DNA of 64,000 nucleotides, from NCBI RefSeq assembly GCF_029846115.1, contig NZ_JARVZZ010000001.1, positions 1,922,001-1,986,000 of the forward strand, given 5' to 3'. Each line of letters opens with the position of its first letter. The stretch's first letter is position 1. The translations under genes and the position numbers were made by a program. This DNA is from Serratia marcescens (GTDB lineage Bacteria > Pseudomonadota > Gammaproteobacteria > Enterobacterales > Enterobacteriaceae). Positions 16,321 through 23,003 of this stretch are shown piece by piece. Under the pieces are notes generated by a model. The model ran no database searches. It was not told the origin of the DNA and saw only the letters and a list, made by a program, of their open reading frames with translations.

Positions 16321-18436
16321 CAACAAGCGTGGCTGGTGGTGCGCATTGCCTTTGGCGGCTTGCGCGACATCACCGACGTGGGCGGCGGAAAAAGCCGCAT
16401 CGAAAGAAGAAAGCCTGGTGGTGATTGGCCGCAAAGACGCCGACGGCGTGCAGAGCTATCAGCCGTTGACCAGCGTCACCGGCACCCGCAGCGAAACCAA
16501 CCTGCTGAACGTACCGCAGGCGATCGACGTGGTGCCGCAACAGGTGATTGCCGATCAGGCGGTCAGCAGCCTGGACGAAGCACTGTACAACGTCAGCGGT
16601 ATTACCCAGGCCAACACGCTGGGCGGCACCCAGGACGCGGTCATGAAACGCGGCTTCGGCGACAACCGCGACGGCTCCATTCTGCGCGACGGCGTGCGCT
16701 CGGTGCAGGCGCGCAACTTTACGCCGACCACCGAGCGGGTGGAAGTGCTCAAGGGGCCGGCCTCGATGCTGTACGGCATGGGTGAGCCGGGCGGGATGAT
16801 CAACATGATCACCAAAAAGCCCCAGCTGCAGCAACATACCCATGTGGAAGGCTGGGGCAGCAGCTTCAACGGCGGCGGCGGCCAGCTCGACGTTACCGGG
16901 CCGCTCGGCACGTCGGGGTTTGCCTATCGGATGATCGTCGATCACGATGAAACCGATTACTGGCGCAACTTTGGCCGCAACCGCCAGACGGTGATCGCGC
17001 CCTCGTTGATGTGGTACGGCGAGAACACTACCGTGCGGTTGGCCTACGAACATATGGAATATCTGGTGCCGTTCGATCGCGGCACCATTATCGATTCGCG
17101 CACCGGCAAACCGGTGAATACGCCGCGCGATCGCCGTTTCGACGAAGCCTATAACGCCACCCGTGGCGATCAGGACAGCATTACCCTGCAGATCGATCAA
17201 ACGCTCAATGAGCGCTGGAAAAGCTCGCTGACCTACGCCTACAGCCGCAACAGCTACAGCGACAACCAGGCGCGCGCCACGGCGTTGAACCCGGAGACCG
17301 GCGTGTTGAGCCGCCAGGCCGACTCGACCGCCAACGCCGTCAGCCACGCCAACGCGGTGCAGCTGACGCTCAATGGCGACGTGGACTGGGGCAGCATCAA
17401 CCACCAGATGCTGTTCGGCTTCGATTTTGAAGATAACCGTACCTTCCGCGGCGACATGATCCGCGGCAAAAAGAACAGCGATTTCAATATCTACCATCCG
17501 GTATACGGCCTGATGCCGCCGTCGACGGCGGTCAGCGCCAAAGACAGCGACCAGCGGGAAAACCTCACCAGCTACGGTTGGTTTATGCAGGACTCCATCC
17601 AACTGACCGATAAATGGCTGGTGATGGGCGGGCTGCGTTACGACGCTTTCGACGTCTATGCCGGCAAGGGGCGGCCGTTCCAGACCAATACCGACAGCTC
17701 GGACAGCAAGCTGGTACCGCGCGCCGGGGTGGTCTATAAGCTGACGCCTTACGTGTCGCTGTACAGCAGCTATACCGAGTCGTTCAAGCCGAACTCTTCC
17801 ATCGCCACCCAAATTGATTCGCTGCCGCCGGAGCAGGGCAAGTCGTGGGAAGTCGGCGGCAAGCTGGCGTTGCCAAACGGCGTTACCGGCACGCTGGCGC
17901 TGTTCGACATCACCAAGCGCAACGTGATGGTCAATGAGCTGGTGGAAGGTGAAACCGTGACGCGCACCGCCGGGCGCGTGCGTTCGCAGGGCGTGGAGCT
18001 GGACGTGGCCGGCAATCTCACCGATTCGCTGAGCCTGATCGGTTCCTATGCGTATACCGACGCGCGGGTGGTGGACGATCCGGACAACAAGGGTAAAGAG
18101 ATGACCAACGTGGCTCGCCATACCGCTTCGCTGTTTCTGACCCAGAATCTGGGCAGCCTGGGCCTGTACAGCGGCGATGAAGTGCGCATCGGCGCCGGCG
18201 CGCGCTATGTGGGCCGCCGCCCGGGTGACGCCGCCAACAGCTTCTACCTGGATAATTACACCGTTGCCGATGCGTTCGCCGCTTACACTATGCCGATCAA
18301 CGGCTATCGGGTGAAATGGCAGCTGAACGTGAAGAACCTGTTCGATAAAACCTACTACCCGTCCAGCGGGGGCAACTTGCGCGTGGCGGTGGGGGAACCG
18401 CGTGAGGTGGTGTTGCGCGGCAGTATCGATTTTTAA
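16313..18436 (+). CDS. TonB-dependent siderophore receptor
   Basis: The 707-residue protein has a signal peptide ending near TWAA, a TonB-box-like EESLVVIG, a plug domain (VPQAIDVVPQQVIADQ; RVEVLKGPASMLYGMGEPGG) and a 22-strand-type barrel ending in the outer-membrane signal RGSIDF. It is of the ferric-siderophore receptor class (FhuE/FiuA-like), but the ligand cannot be named. The start overlaps the binding-protein gene by 8 nt and lacks its own clear ribosome site, so the two are probably translationally coupled and both Fur-controlled. Confidence 0.92.
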   Translation: MNNNKRGWWCALPLAACATSPTWAAEKAASKEESLVVIGRKDADGVQSYQPLTSVTGTRSETNLLNVPQAIDVVPQQVIADQAVSSLDEALYNVSGITQANTLGGTQDAVMKRGFGDNRDGSILRDGVRSVQARNFTPTTERVEVLKGPASMLYGMGEPGGMINMITKKPQLQQHTHVEGWGSSFNGGGGQLDVTGPLGTSGFAYRMIVDHDETDYWRNFGRNRQTVIAPSLMWYGENTTVRLAYEHMEYLVPFDRGTIIDSRTGKPVNTPRDRRFDEAYNATRGDQDSITLQIDQTLNERWKSSLTYAYSRNSYSDNQARATALNPETGVLSRQADSTANAVSHANAVQLTLNGDVDWGSINHQMLFGFDFEDNRTFRGDMIRGKKNSDFNIYHPVYGLMPPSTAVSAKDSDQRENLTSYGWFMQDSIQLTDKWLVMGGLRYDAFDVYAGKGRPFQTNTDSSDSKLVPRAGVVYKLTPYVSLYSSYTESFKPNSSIATQIDSLPPEQGKSWEVGGKLALPNGVTGTLALFDITKRNVMVNELVEGETVTRTAGRVRSQGVELDVAGNLTDSLSLIGSYAYTDARVVDDPDNKGKEMTNVARHTASLFLTQNLGSLGLYSGDEVRIGAGARYVGRRPGDAANSFYLDNYTVADAFAAYTMPINGYRVKWQLNVKNLFDKTYYPSSGGNLRVAVGEPREVVLRGSIDF

Positions 18437-18489
18437 GCCGCGGGCGGTGAAATTTGCTTAAATAACCGCCCTAACGTTAAGGAGAACCC

Positions 18490-19008
18490 ATGAGCCTGCA
18501 GATTCGTTTGGCGCAGCAGCGGGATATTGTGCATTTGATGTCGGTTGAACGTTCGGCGGCGCAGCTGTTTCGCCAGCAGCCGGAATGGCGCTTTATCGCC
18601 GAAGGCGAGGTGATGGCCCCGCAGCAGCATGCCACGTTTATCGCCGAGCGCCGTGAATGGCTGGCGGAAAGCGACAACGGCGAGTGCGCCGGTTTTATCG
18701 CCGTGCAGGATCAGGGGGAAGATTGGCACATCGCCGAATTGTCGGTCGCCGGCACCTGGCAGCGGCAGGGCGTCGGCCGTCGCCTGATCGGCGCGGTGGC
18801 GGAAGAGGCCAAACGGCAGGGCGCCTGTCGCCTGACGCTCACCACCTTCATTGAGGTGCCGTGGAATGCGCCTTACTACCGGCGGCTGGGATTCCGGCCG
18901 CTCGACGACGCGCGGCTCACGGCTGCCCTGCGGCGGCACCTGGATGAGGATCTGGCGCACGGCTTTGCCGTCGGCAGTCGCTGTGCCATGGAATTTACAC
19001 TATCGTAA
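18490..19008 (+). CDS. GNAT-family N-acetyltransferase
   Basis: The 172-residue GNAT protein shows IAELSVAGTWQRQGVGRRLIGAVAEEAKRQG as the acetyl-CoA-binding core, followed by APYYRRLGFRPLDD. The substrate is unknown. AAGGAG at 18479 supports the ATG at 18490. It is 53 nt after the receptor gene but has no evident functional link to it. Confidence 0.88.
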   Translation: MSLQIRLAQQRDIVHLMSVERSAAQLFRQQPEWRFIAEGEVMAPQQHATFIAERREWLAESDNGECAGFIAVQDQGEDWHIAELSVAGTWQRQGVGRRLIGAVAEEAKRQGACRLTLTTFIEVPWNAPYYRRLGFRPLDDARLTAALRRHLDEDLAHGFAVGSRCAMEFTLS

Positions 19009-19039
19009 ATATTGAAATACAGAGCGGGCAGGGTATGAT
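18993..19039 (+). promoter_or_regulatory. aroL promoter with adjacent dyad
   Basis: A -35 TTGAAA (19012-19017) and -10 TATGAT (19034-19039) are 16 bp apart. Immediately upstream, ATTTAC-N6-GTAAAT (18993-19010) is a perfect dyad that overlaps the end of the acetyltransferase gene. The dyad geometry recalls TyrR boxes (TGTAAA-N6-TTTACA), but the half-sites are not the same. Confidence 0.6.
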
Positions 19040-19117
19040 GCAGCCACCACGCCATCGCACCCGCTCGGTATTTTGGTATGCAATGCACTCAAGTCACCGC
19101 ATAAGGGACAACCCGTA

Positions 19118-19642
19118 ATGACACAAACCCTGTTCATGATAGGCGCTCGCGGAGCCGGCAAGACCACGGTAGGCAGCGCATTGGCGTTGGCGTTGGGCTA
19201 TCAGTTCGTCGATACCGATCTGTTTATGCAGCAGGCGGCGCAGATGAGCGTGGCGGAAATGGTCGAGCGCGAGGGCTGGCTGGGGTTCCGCCGGCGCGAG
19301 ACCATCGCGTTGCAAACCGTGACCAAACCGTCAACTATAGTTGCCACCGGCGGCGGGGCGATCCTGGCGGAGGAGAACCGTCAGTTTATGCGTCAGCACG
19401 GCACCGTTATCTACCTGCGCGCGCCGGCCAGCGTGTTGGCGCAGCGGTTGGAAGAGTACCCGGAAGATGCGCAGCGCCCGACGCTCACCGGCAGGCCGAT
19501 CGCCGAGGAGATGCTCGAGGTGCTGGCGGCGCGCGAAGCGCTGTATCAGGACGCCGCGCATTACGTGATAGACGGCGCCGCCGATCCGCAGCGGGTGGTG
19601 GAACAAATCCTCGCGGTGTTGCCGCGTGAGACGGTGAAGTAA
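19118..19642 (+). CDS. aroL: shikimate kinase II
   Basis: The 174-residue protein has the same length as E. coli AroL. It phosphorylates shikimate in aromatic amino-acid synthesis. Visible are the Walker [10 protein letters not shown] at 9-17, FVDTDLFMQ, the shikimate-binding FRRRE (about 58), TGGGAIL (about 79-85) and the lid around [12 protein letters not shown]. It is the first gene of the E. coli-like backbone aroL-yaiA-ppnP-rdgC, although an AraC gene and an NTF2-like gene now separate it from yaiA. The in-frame ATG at 19073 is too far upstream of the family start. Confidence 0.96.
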   Translation: MTQTLFMIGARGAGKTTVGSALALALGYQFVDTDLFMQQAAQMSVAEMVEREGWLGFRRRETIALQTVTKPSTIVATGGGAILAEENRQFMRQHGTVIYLRAPASVLAQRLEEYPEDAQRPTLTGRPIAEEMLEVLAAREALYQDAAHYVIDGAADPQRVVEQILAVLPRETVK

Positions 19643-19656
19643 CCCTTTCTTCTCTT

Positions 19657-19680
19657 CGGGCGCTGGGCGCCCGTTTTCTT
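19657..19680 (+). terminator. Rho-independent terminator after aroL
   Basis: CGGGCGC pairs with GCGCCCG across TGG, followed by TTTTCTT. It also lies at the end of the convergent AraC gene. Confidence 0.75.
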
Positions 19681-20422
19681 ATTCCGTTTGCCGAGCCGGC
19701 GCAAAGTATGCCCCGGGCGTGACGCCGAAGCGGCGGCGAAAGGCGGCGATGTAGGCGCTGACGTTGTCATAGCCACAGGCGTCGGCCACCTCGCCGACCG
19801 CTTCGCCGCGTGATAATCCCTCCAGTGAACGCAATACCCGCGCCTGCTGGCGCCACAGCGCGAAGCTGATGCCGGTTTCCTGCAGAAAACGGCGGCTCAG
19901 GGTGCGCGTGCTGAGCCCGGCCCAGGCGGCCCAGTCGCGCTGGCTGCGCAGGCTGGCGGGATCGTTCAGCAGCGCCCGGGCGATGTTCAGCAACCGGGCG
20001 TCCTGCGGCAGCGGCAATTGCAAAGGGGCGCGGCTTGCCGCGTGCATTTCGTCCAGCAGCACCTGCAGCAGCCGCCGTTGCGGCGCATTCAGCGGGCCGG
20101 CGGGGAACTGCGCGATGCGCTCCACCAGGGCCTGCAACAGCGCAGAGGCCGTGAACAGCTGCGGCAGCGGCGGCATCTCCGGCACGCTTTCCACCGGCAG
20201 ATACAGACTCCAGCCCGCCACGTCGCCGCAGGCCAGCGCCTGATGGGCGCATCCCGGCGGCAGCCAGCCCAGCGTACCGCCGGTGATTGCCCATTGCCGG
20301 CCCGGGAGTTCCATTGCCAGCATGCCGCGCGTCAAGAGATAGATCTGGCCGCCTTCGTGCCGGTGCCAGGGCGTTAGGTGTTTTTTTTCATGCTGAAGGC
20401 GTTGGCTGCGGATCTGCGTCAT
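19679..20422 (-). CDS. AraC-family transcriptional regulator
   Basis: The 247-residue protein has an N-terminal cupin sensor (WHRHEGGQIYLLTRGMLAMEL, then GWLPPGCAHQA) and a C-terminal double helix-turn-helix (WAAWAGLSTRTLSRRFLQETG; VADACGYDNVSAYIAAFRRRFG). Regulators of this class often control a neighbouring gene, here the divergent NTF2-like gene at 20519. The inducer is unknown. Confidence 0.9.
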   Translation of the reverse strand: MTQIRSQRLQHEKKHLTPWHRHEGGQIYLLTRGMLAMELPGRQWAITGGTLGWLPPGCAHQALACGDVAGWSLYLPVESVPEMPPLPQLFTASALLQALVERIAQFPAGPLNAPQRRLLQVLLDEMHAASRAPLQLPLPQDARLLNIARALLNDPASLRSQRDWAAWAGLSTRTLSRRFLQETGISFALWRQQARVLRSLEGLSRGEAVGEVADACGYDNVSAYIAAFRRRFGVTPGAYFAPARQTE

Positions 20423-20518
20423 ATTGGCCGTTTAACGTGATTAAAAGTCTTAATGTGGTTATTATGCCACCGCCGGACCGGGATAGGATCGCCGTTCACC
20501 CTATTTCGGAGAAACGTG

Positions 20519-20923
20519 ATGACTCAACTTACCCCACTGGATCTGGTACTCGATACGCTGCAGCAGGTCGTCGCCAGCCCGGAACATCGGCCGACGCAGC
20601 TCGCCGCCCGTTTCAGTGCAGGCTACCGCCAGCAGGTGGATGGTAAGGTGCTGAACTTCGAGCAGTTTGAGCAACACATGGCGCTGCTGAAGCGGCAAAC
20701 TCGCCGCATGACGCTGAGCGTGATCGCGGCGGCGGAGCAGGGCGAGGCGGTGCTGACCCACCATTTGGTCGAGCTGGAAAAGCGCGACGGCTCCTGCAGC
20801 CGCGTGCGGGTGCTGGCGCACTTCACCGTGCGTGAAGGCCGCATTTGCGCCTGCGACGAACTGACCGAGCTGTTGGCGGGCGCCCCCGGCGATCGCGATC
20901 TTGGCTCGCGCGTGTCGGAATGA
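20519..20923 (+). CDS. NTF2-like (SnoaL-type) protein
   Basis: The 134-residue protein has the cone-shaped NTF2-like pattern: ARFSAGYRQQVDGKVLNFEQFEQHMALLKR, then VLAHFTVREGRICACDELTELL. Such domains bind small hydrophobic ligands or act as isomerases or polyketide cyclases. CGGAGAAACGTG precedes ATG 20519. It is divergent from the AraC gene, which may regulate it. Confidence 0.82.
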   Translation: MTQLTPLDLVLDTLQQVVASPEHRPTQLAARFSAGYRQQVDGKVLNFEQFEQHMALLKRQTRRMTLSVIAAAEQGEAVLTHHLVELEKRDGSCSRVRVLAHFTVREGRICACDELTELLAGAPGDRDLGSRVSE

Positions 20924-20970
20924 GGGCGGCTGCTATACTTGCTACTGTGTGAAACACACGGGAGAACGGC

Positions 20971-21171
20971 ATGCGCGAAAATGATCAACCTGCTTATCCA
21001 CGGAGCGCCCGCGTCGTAGAGGTGTTTCGGGGCGACCCGAACCTGCATCTGCGCCGTTTTGAAGTGCGCACCGACGACATTGAGCCGAATACGCTGCTCA
21101 GTGAACATGAAACCGAGCAGGAAGCGCTCGACGCCAAGCACCGCTATGAGGACGAGGCGCTAGAGCTCTGA
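20971..21171 (+). CDS. yaiA: YaiA-family small protein
   Basis: The 66-residue protein matches E. coli YaiA in layout: PAYPRSARVVEV, LRRFEVRTDDIEPNTLLSEH and TEQEALDAKHRYEDE. YaiA has no assigned function, but it lies next to aroL in enterobacteria and is under the same aromatic control in E. coli. Here it marks the left border of the has insertion. GGGAG precedes the ATG. Confidence 0.85.
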   Translation: MRENDQPAYPRSARVVEVFRGDPNLHLRRFEVRTDDIEPNTLLSEHETEQEALDAKHRYEDEALEL

Positions 21172-21184
21172 CCTGCTGCCCAGC

Positions 21185-21209
21185 GGAAACCGGCGCCAGG
21201 CCGGTTTCC
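21185..21209 (+). terminator. terminator after yaiA
   Basis: GGAAACCGGC pairs with GCCGGTTTCC across GCCAG. It separates the aroL-side genes from the has locus. Confidence 0.65.
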
Positions 21210-21251
21210 TGTTTATCCCCCGCCTTAGCACATATTTCCCAGAACAATATT

Positions 21252-21270
21252 GATAATGATAATCATTTAT
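21252..21270 (+). promoter_or_regulatory. Fur box upstream of hasI
   Basis: GATAATGATAATCATTTAT differs from the 19-bp Fur consensus only near the right end. It is 46 nt before the hasI start. Fur control of hasI is established in S. marcescens. Confidence 0.9.
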
Positions 21271-21316
21271 GTGATTTTTATCGCCCCTATTGGGTGTTTC
21301 ACTTCTGGGAAAAGAG

Positions 21317-21817
21317 ATGTCCAATTCCGAGTTGCAGGCGCTGTTTCTGCGCCATATGCGGCCGCTGCAAGCCTATTTGAACGCCAAACTGCGCGACCCT
21401 CAGCTGGCCGCGGATTTGGCGCAGGAAAGTTTTACCCGTCTTACCGAGCAGTATCCGCAGGGTAACATTCTCGATATCGAGGCCTACCTGTATAAAACCG
21501 CCAAAAATCTGATGCTCGACCATGTGCGCCAGCAGCAGCGGCGGCAGACCGAAGCGGTCGAAGACGACATTCTGGCGCAGTATCCCTCCGGTGAACCGGC
21601 GCTTGAACAACTGGCGATCGACAGCCAATTGCTGCAGCTGTTGCAGCAGGCGCTGGCGGACATGCCGCCGCGCACGCAGCAGATTTTCCGCCTTAACCGG
21701 CTCGATGGCCTGACCCAGGCGCAGGTGGCGGCGCAGCTGGGCGTGTCGCTCAGCACGGTAGAAAAACACCTGGCCAGCGCGCTCGAGCGGCTGATGGCAC
21801 GGATGGAAGAACAATAA
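21317..21817 (+). CDS. hasI: ECF sigma factor HasI
   Basis: The 166-residue protein has sigma-70 region 2 (LRDPQLAADLAQESFTRLTEQ; IEAYLYKTAKNLMLDHVRQQ) and region 4 (FRLNRLDGLTQAQVAAQLGVSLSTVEKHL). It is the ECF sigma factor that turns on hasR and hasS when HasR binds haem-loaded HasA. The start at 21317 was chosen on region 2 spacing. It is followed by hasS, its anti-sigma, after a HasI-type promoter motif. Confidence 0.94.
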   Translation: MSNSELQALFLRHMRPLQAYLNAKLRDPQLAADLAQESFTRLTEQYPQGNILDIEAYLYKTAKNLMLDHVRQQQRRQTEAVEDDILAQYPSGEPALEQLAIDSQLLQLLQQALADMPPRTQQIFRLNRLDGLTQAQVAAQLGVSLSTVEKHLASALERLMARMEEQ

Positions 21818-21827
21818 TGGCAATTTT

Positions 21828-21858
21828 TTTACGGGTTTATCCGCGCTCAGACGTCTTA
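21828..21858 (+). promoter_or_regulatory. candidate HasI-dependent promoter of hasS
   Basis: TTTACGGGTTTAT (21828-21840) and CGTCTTA (21852-21858) recur before hasR with identical 13-nt spacing between ACGGGTTT and CGTC. HasI is known to act at both genes, so these are the likely -35 and -10 elements. Confidence 0.75.
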
Positions 21859-21893
21859 ACCTATAACCAGAAAAAACAGAGGTCTATGCCATT

Positions 21894-22847
21894 ATGAAAC
21901 CGCTAACCGCACAGGCGCGACAGCAGGCGGCCGCCTGGGCCGTGAGCCTGGCCGAAGGGGCGTTGCCGGCCGATCGGCGGCGAGCGTTGGACGCCTGGCT
22001 GGCCGCCGATCCGCAGCATCCGGCGGCGCTGCGTCAGGCTCGCCTGCTGTGGACGACGCTGGGGCAACTGCCGCCAGAGCAGCGGCGGGCGTTACAACCA
22101 CAGGTGGCGGCGCTGAAAACGTCATCCCATCGCAGGTGGCCCCGCTGGGCGGTGGCGGCGGCGGTGGCGATCGCCGTTTCCTTCGGCGTTTATCGCGGGC
22201 CGGATCTGTGGATTGGCCTGCAGGCGGATTATCAAACCGTTCGCGGCGAAGTGCGCGAAGTCGCGCTGCCGGACGGCAGCCGGGTGGCGCTGGACAGCGG
22301 CAGCGCGATCGCGCTGGCGTATTCCGCAGGCGAACGCAAGGTGCGGCTGCTGAGCGGCGGCGCCTATTTTATCGTCGCGCCGTTGGGCGGGGCGGAAAGC
22401 CGCCCGTTCAGGGTGGAGGCGGAAAACGGCGTCACCCAGGCGTTGGGCACTGAGTTCAGCGTGGCGCGCACCGAACGGGGCGTCGACGTCAGCGTACATC
22501 AGCACAGCGTGCGGGTAACGCTTGATCGCGGTGAGCGCTCGCTGGTGGTCGCGCAACGCCAGGCGGCGCATTACCGCAATGGGCAGCTGCAGCTGACGCG
22601 GCAAACGGCCGGTGATGACGCCTGGCGACGCGGCTGGCTGGTGATCGACCGCCAACCGCTGACGCAGGCGCTCGCGCAGCTCAACCGCTATCGCGAGACC
22701 CGCATCGTGGCGGTCAATCCCGCGCTAAGAGCGCGCACGGTGAGCGGCGTGTTCGCGCTCAATAAACTCGATGACGGCGTCGGCGCCATTCGTCAGGAAC
22801 TCTCCGCCCGCCAGCTGAATCTCCCCGGCATCACGCTGCTTTACTGA
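21894..22847 (+). CDS. hasS: FecR-family anti-sigma factor HasS
   Basis: The 317-residue protein has an N-terminal cytoplasmic DUF4880-type region (QAAAWAVSLAEGALPADRRRALDAWL), one membrane helix at about 82-98 (RWAVAAAVAIAVSFGVY), a periplasmic FecR domain (VREVALPDGSRVALDSGSAIAL; GTEFSVARTERGVDVSVH) and a C-terminal signalling domain (LTQALAQLNRYRETRIV). HasS holds HasI inactive until HasR transmits the haem-HasA signal. Confidence 0.95.
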   Translation: MKPLTAQARQQAAAWAVSLAEGALPADRRRALDAWLAADPQHPAALRQARLLWTTLGQLPPEQRRALQPQVAALKTSSHRRWPRWAVAAAVAIAVSFGVYRGPDLWIGLQADYQTVRGEVREVALPDGSRVALDSGSAIALAYSAGERKVRLLSGGAYFIVAPLGGAESRPFRVEAENGVTQALGTEFSVARTERGVDVSVHQHSVRVTLDRGERSLVVAQRQAAHYRNGQLQLTRQTAGDDAWRRGWLVIDRQPLTQALAQLNRYRETRIVAVNPALRARTVSGVFALNKLDDGVGAIRQELSARQLNLPGITLLY

Positions 22848-22906
22848 GCGGCAAAGGCGGGCCGGGATGCCCGTTTCGCCGCTATTTTCACTTTCTGTAA
22901 AAAATC

Positions 22907-22938
22907 TTTACGGGTTTTTGCCTCCCGGAACGTCCTTA
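22907..22938 (+). promoter_or_regulatory. candidate HasI-dependent promoter of hasR
   Basis: TTTACGGGTTTTT (22907-22919) and CGTCCTTA (22931-22938) match the hasS promoter blocks. The spacing is the same. Confidence 0.78.
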
Positions 22939-22947
22939 TGTTTAAAC

Positions 22948-22966
22948 GAGATTGATTTCCATTATC
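22948..22966 (+). promoter_or_regulatory. Fur box upstream of hasR
   Basis: GAGATTGATTTCCATTATC matches the 19-bp Fur consensus at 14 of 19 positions. It lies between the HasI promoter and the hasR start. It should give iron repression on top of HasI activation. Confidence 0.72.
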
Positions 22967-23003
22967 ACTTGGTTTGACATTCTTTCGGGTGGAACACACA
23001 CGC

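Noticed and set aside
16370..18121. 583-residue minus-strand frame opposite the siderophore receptor
   Set aside because: Same codon-bias artefact; the plus-strand receptor is unambiguous.
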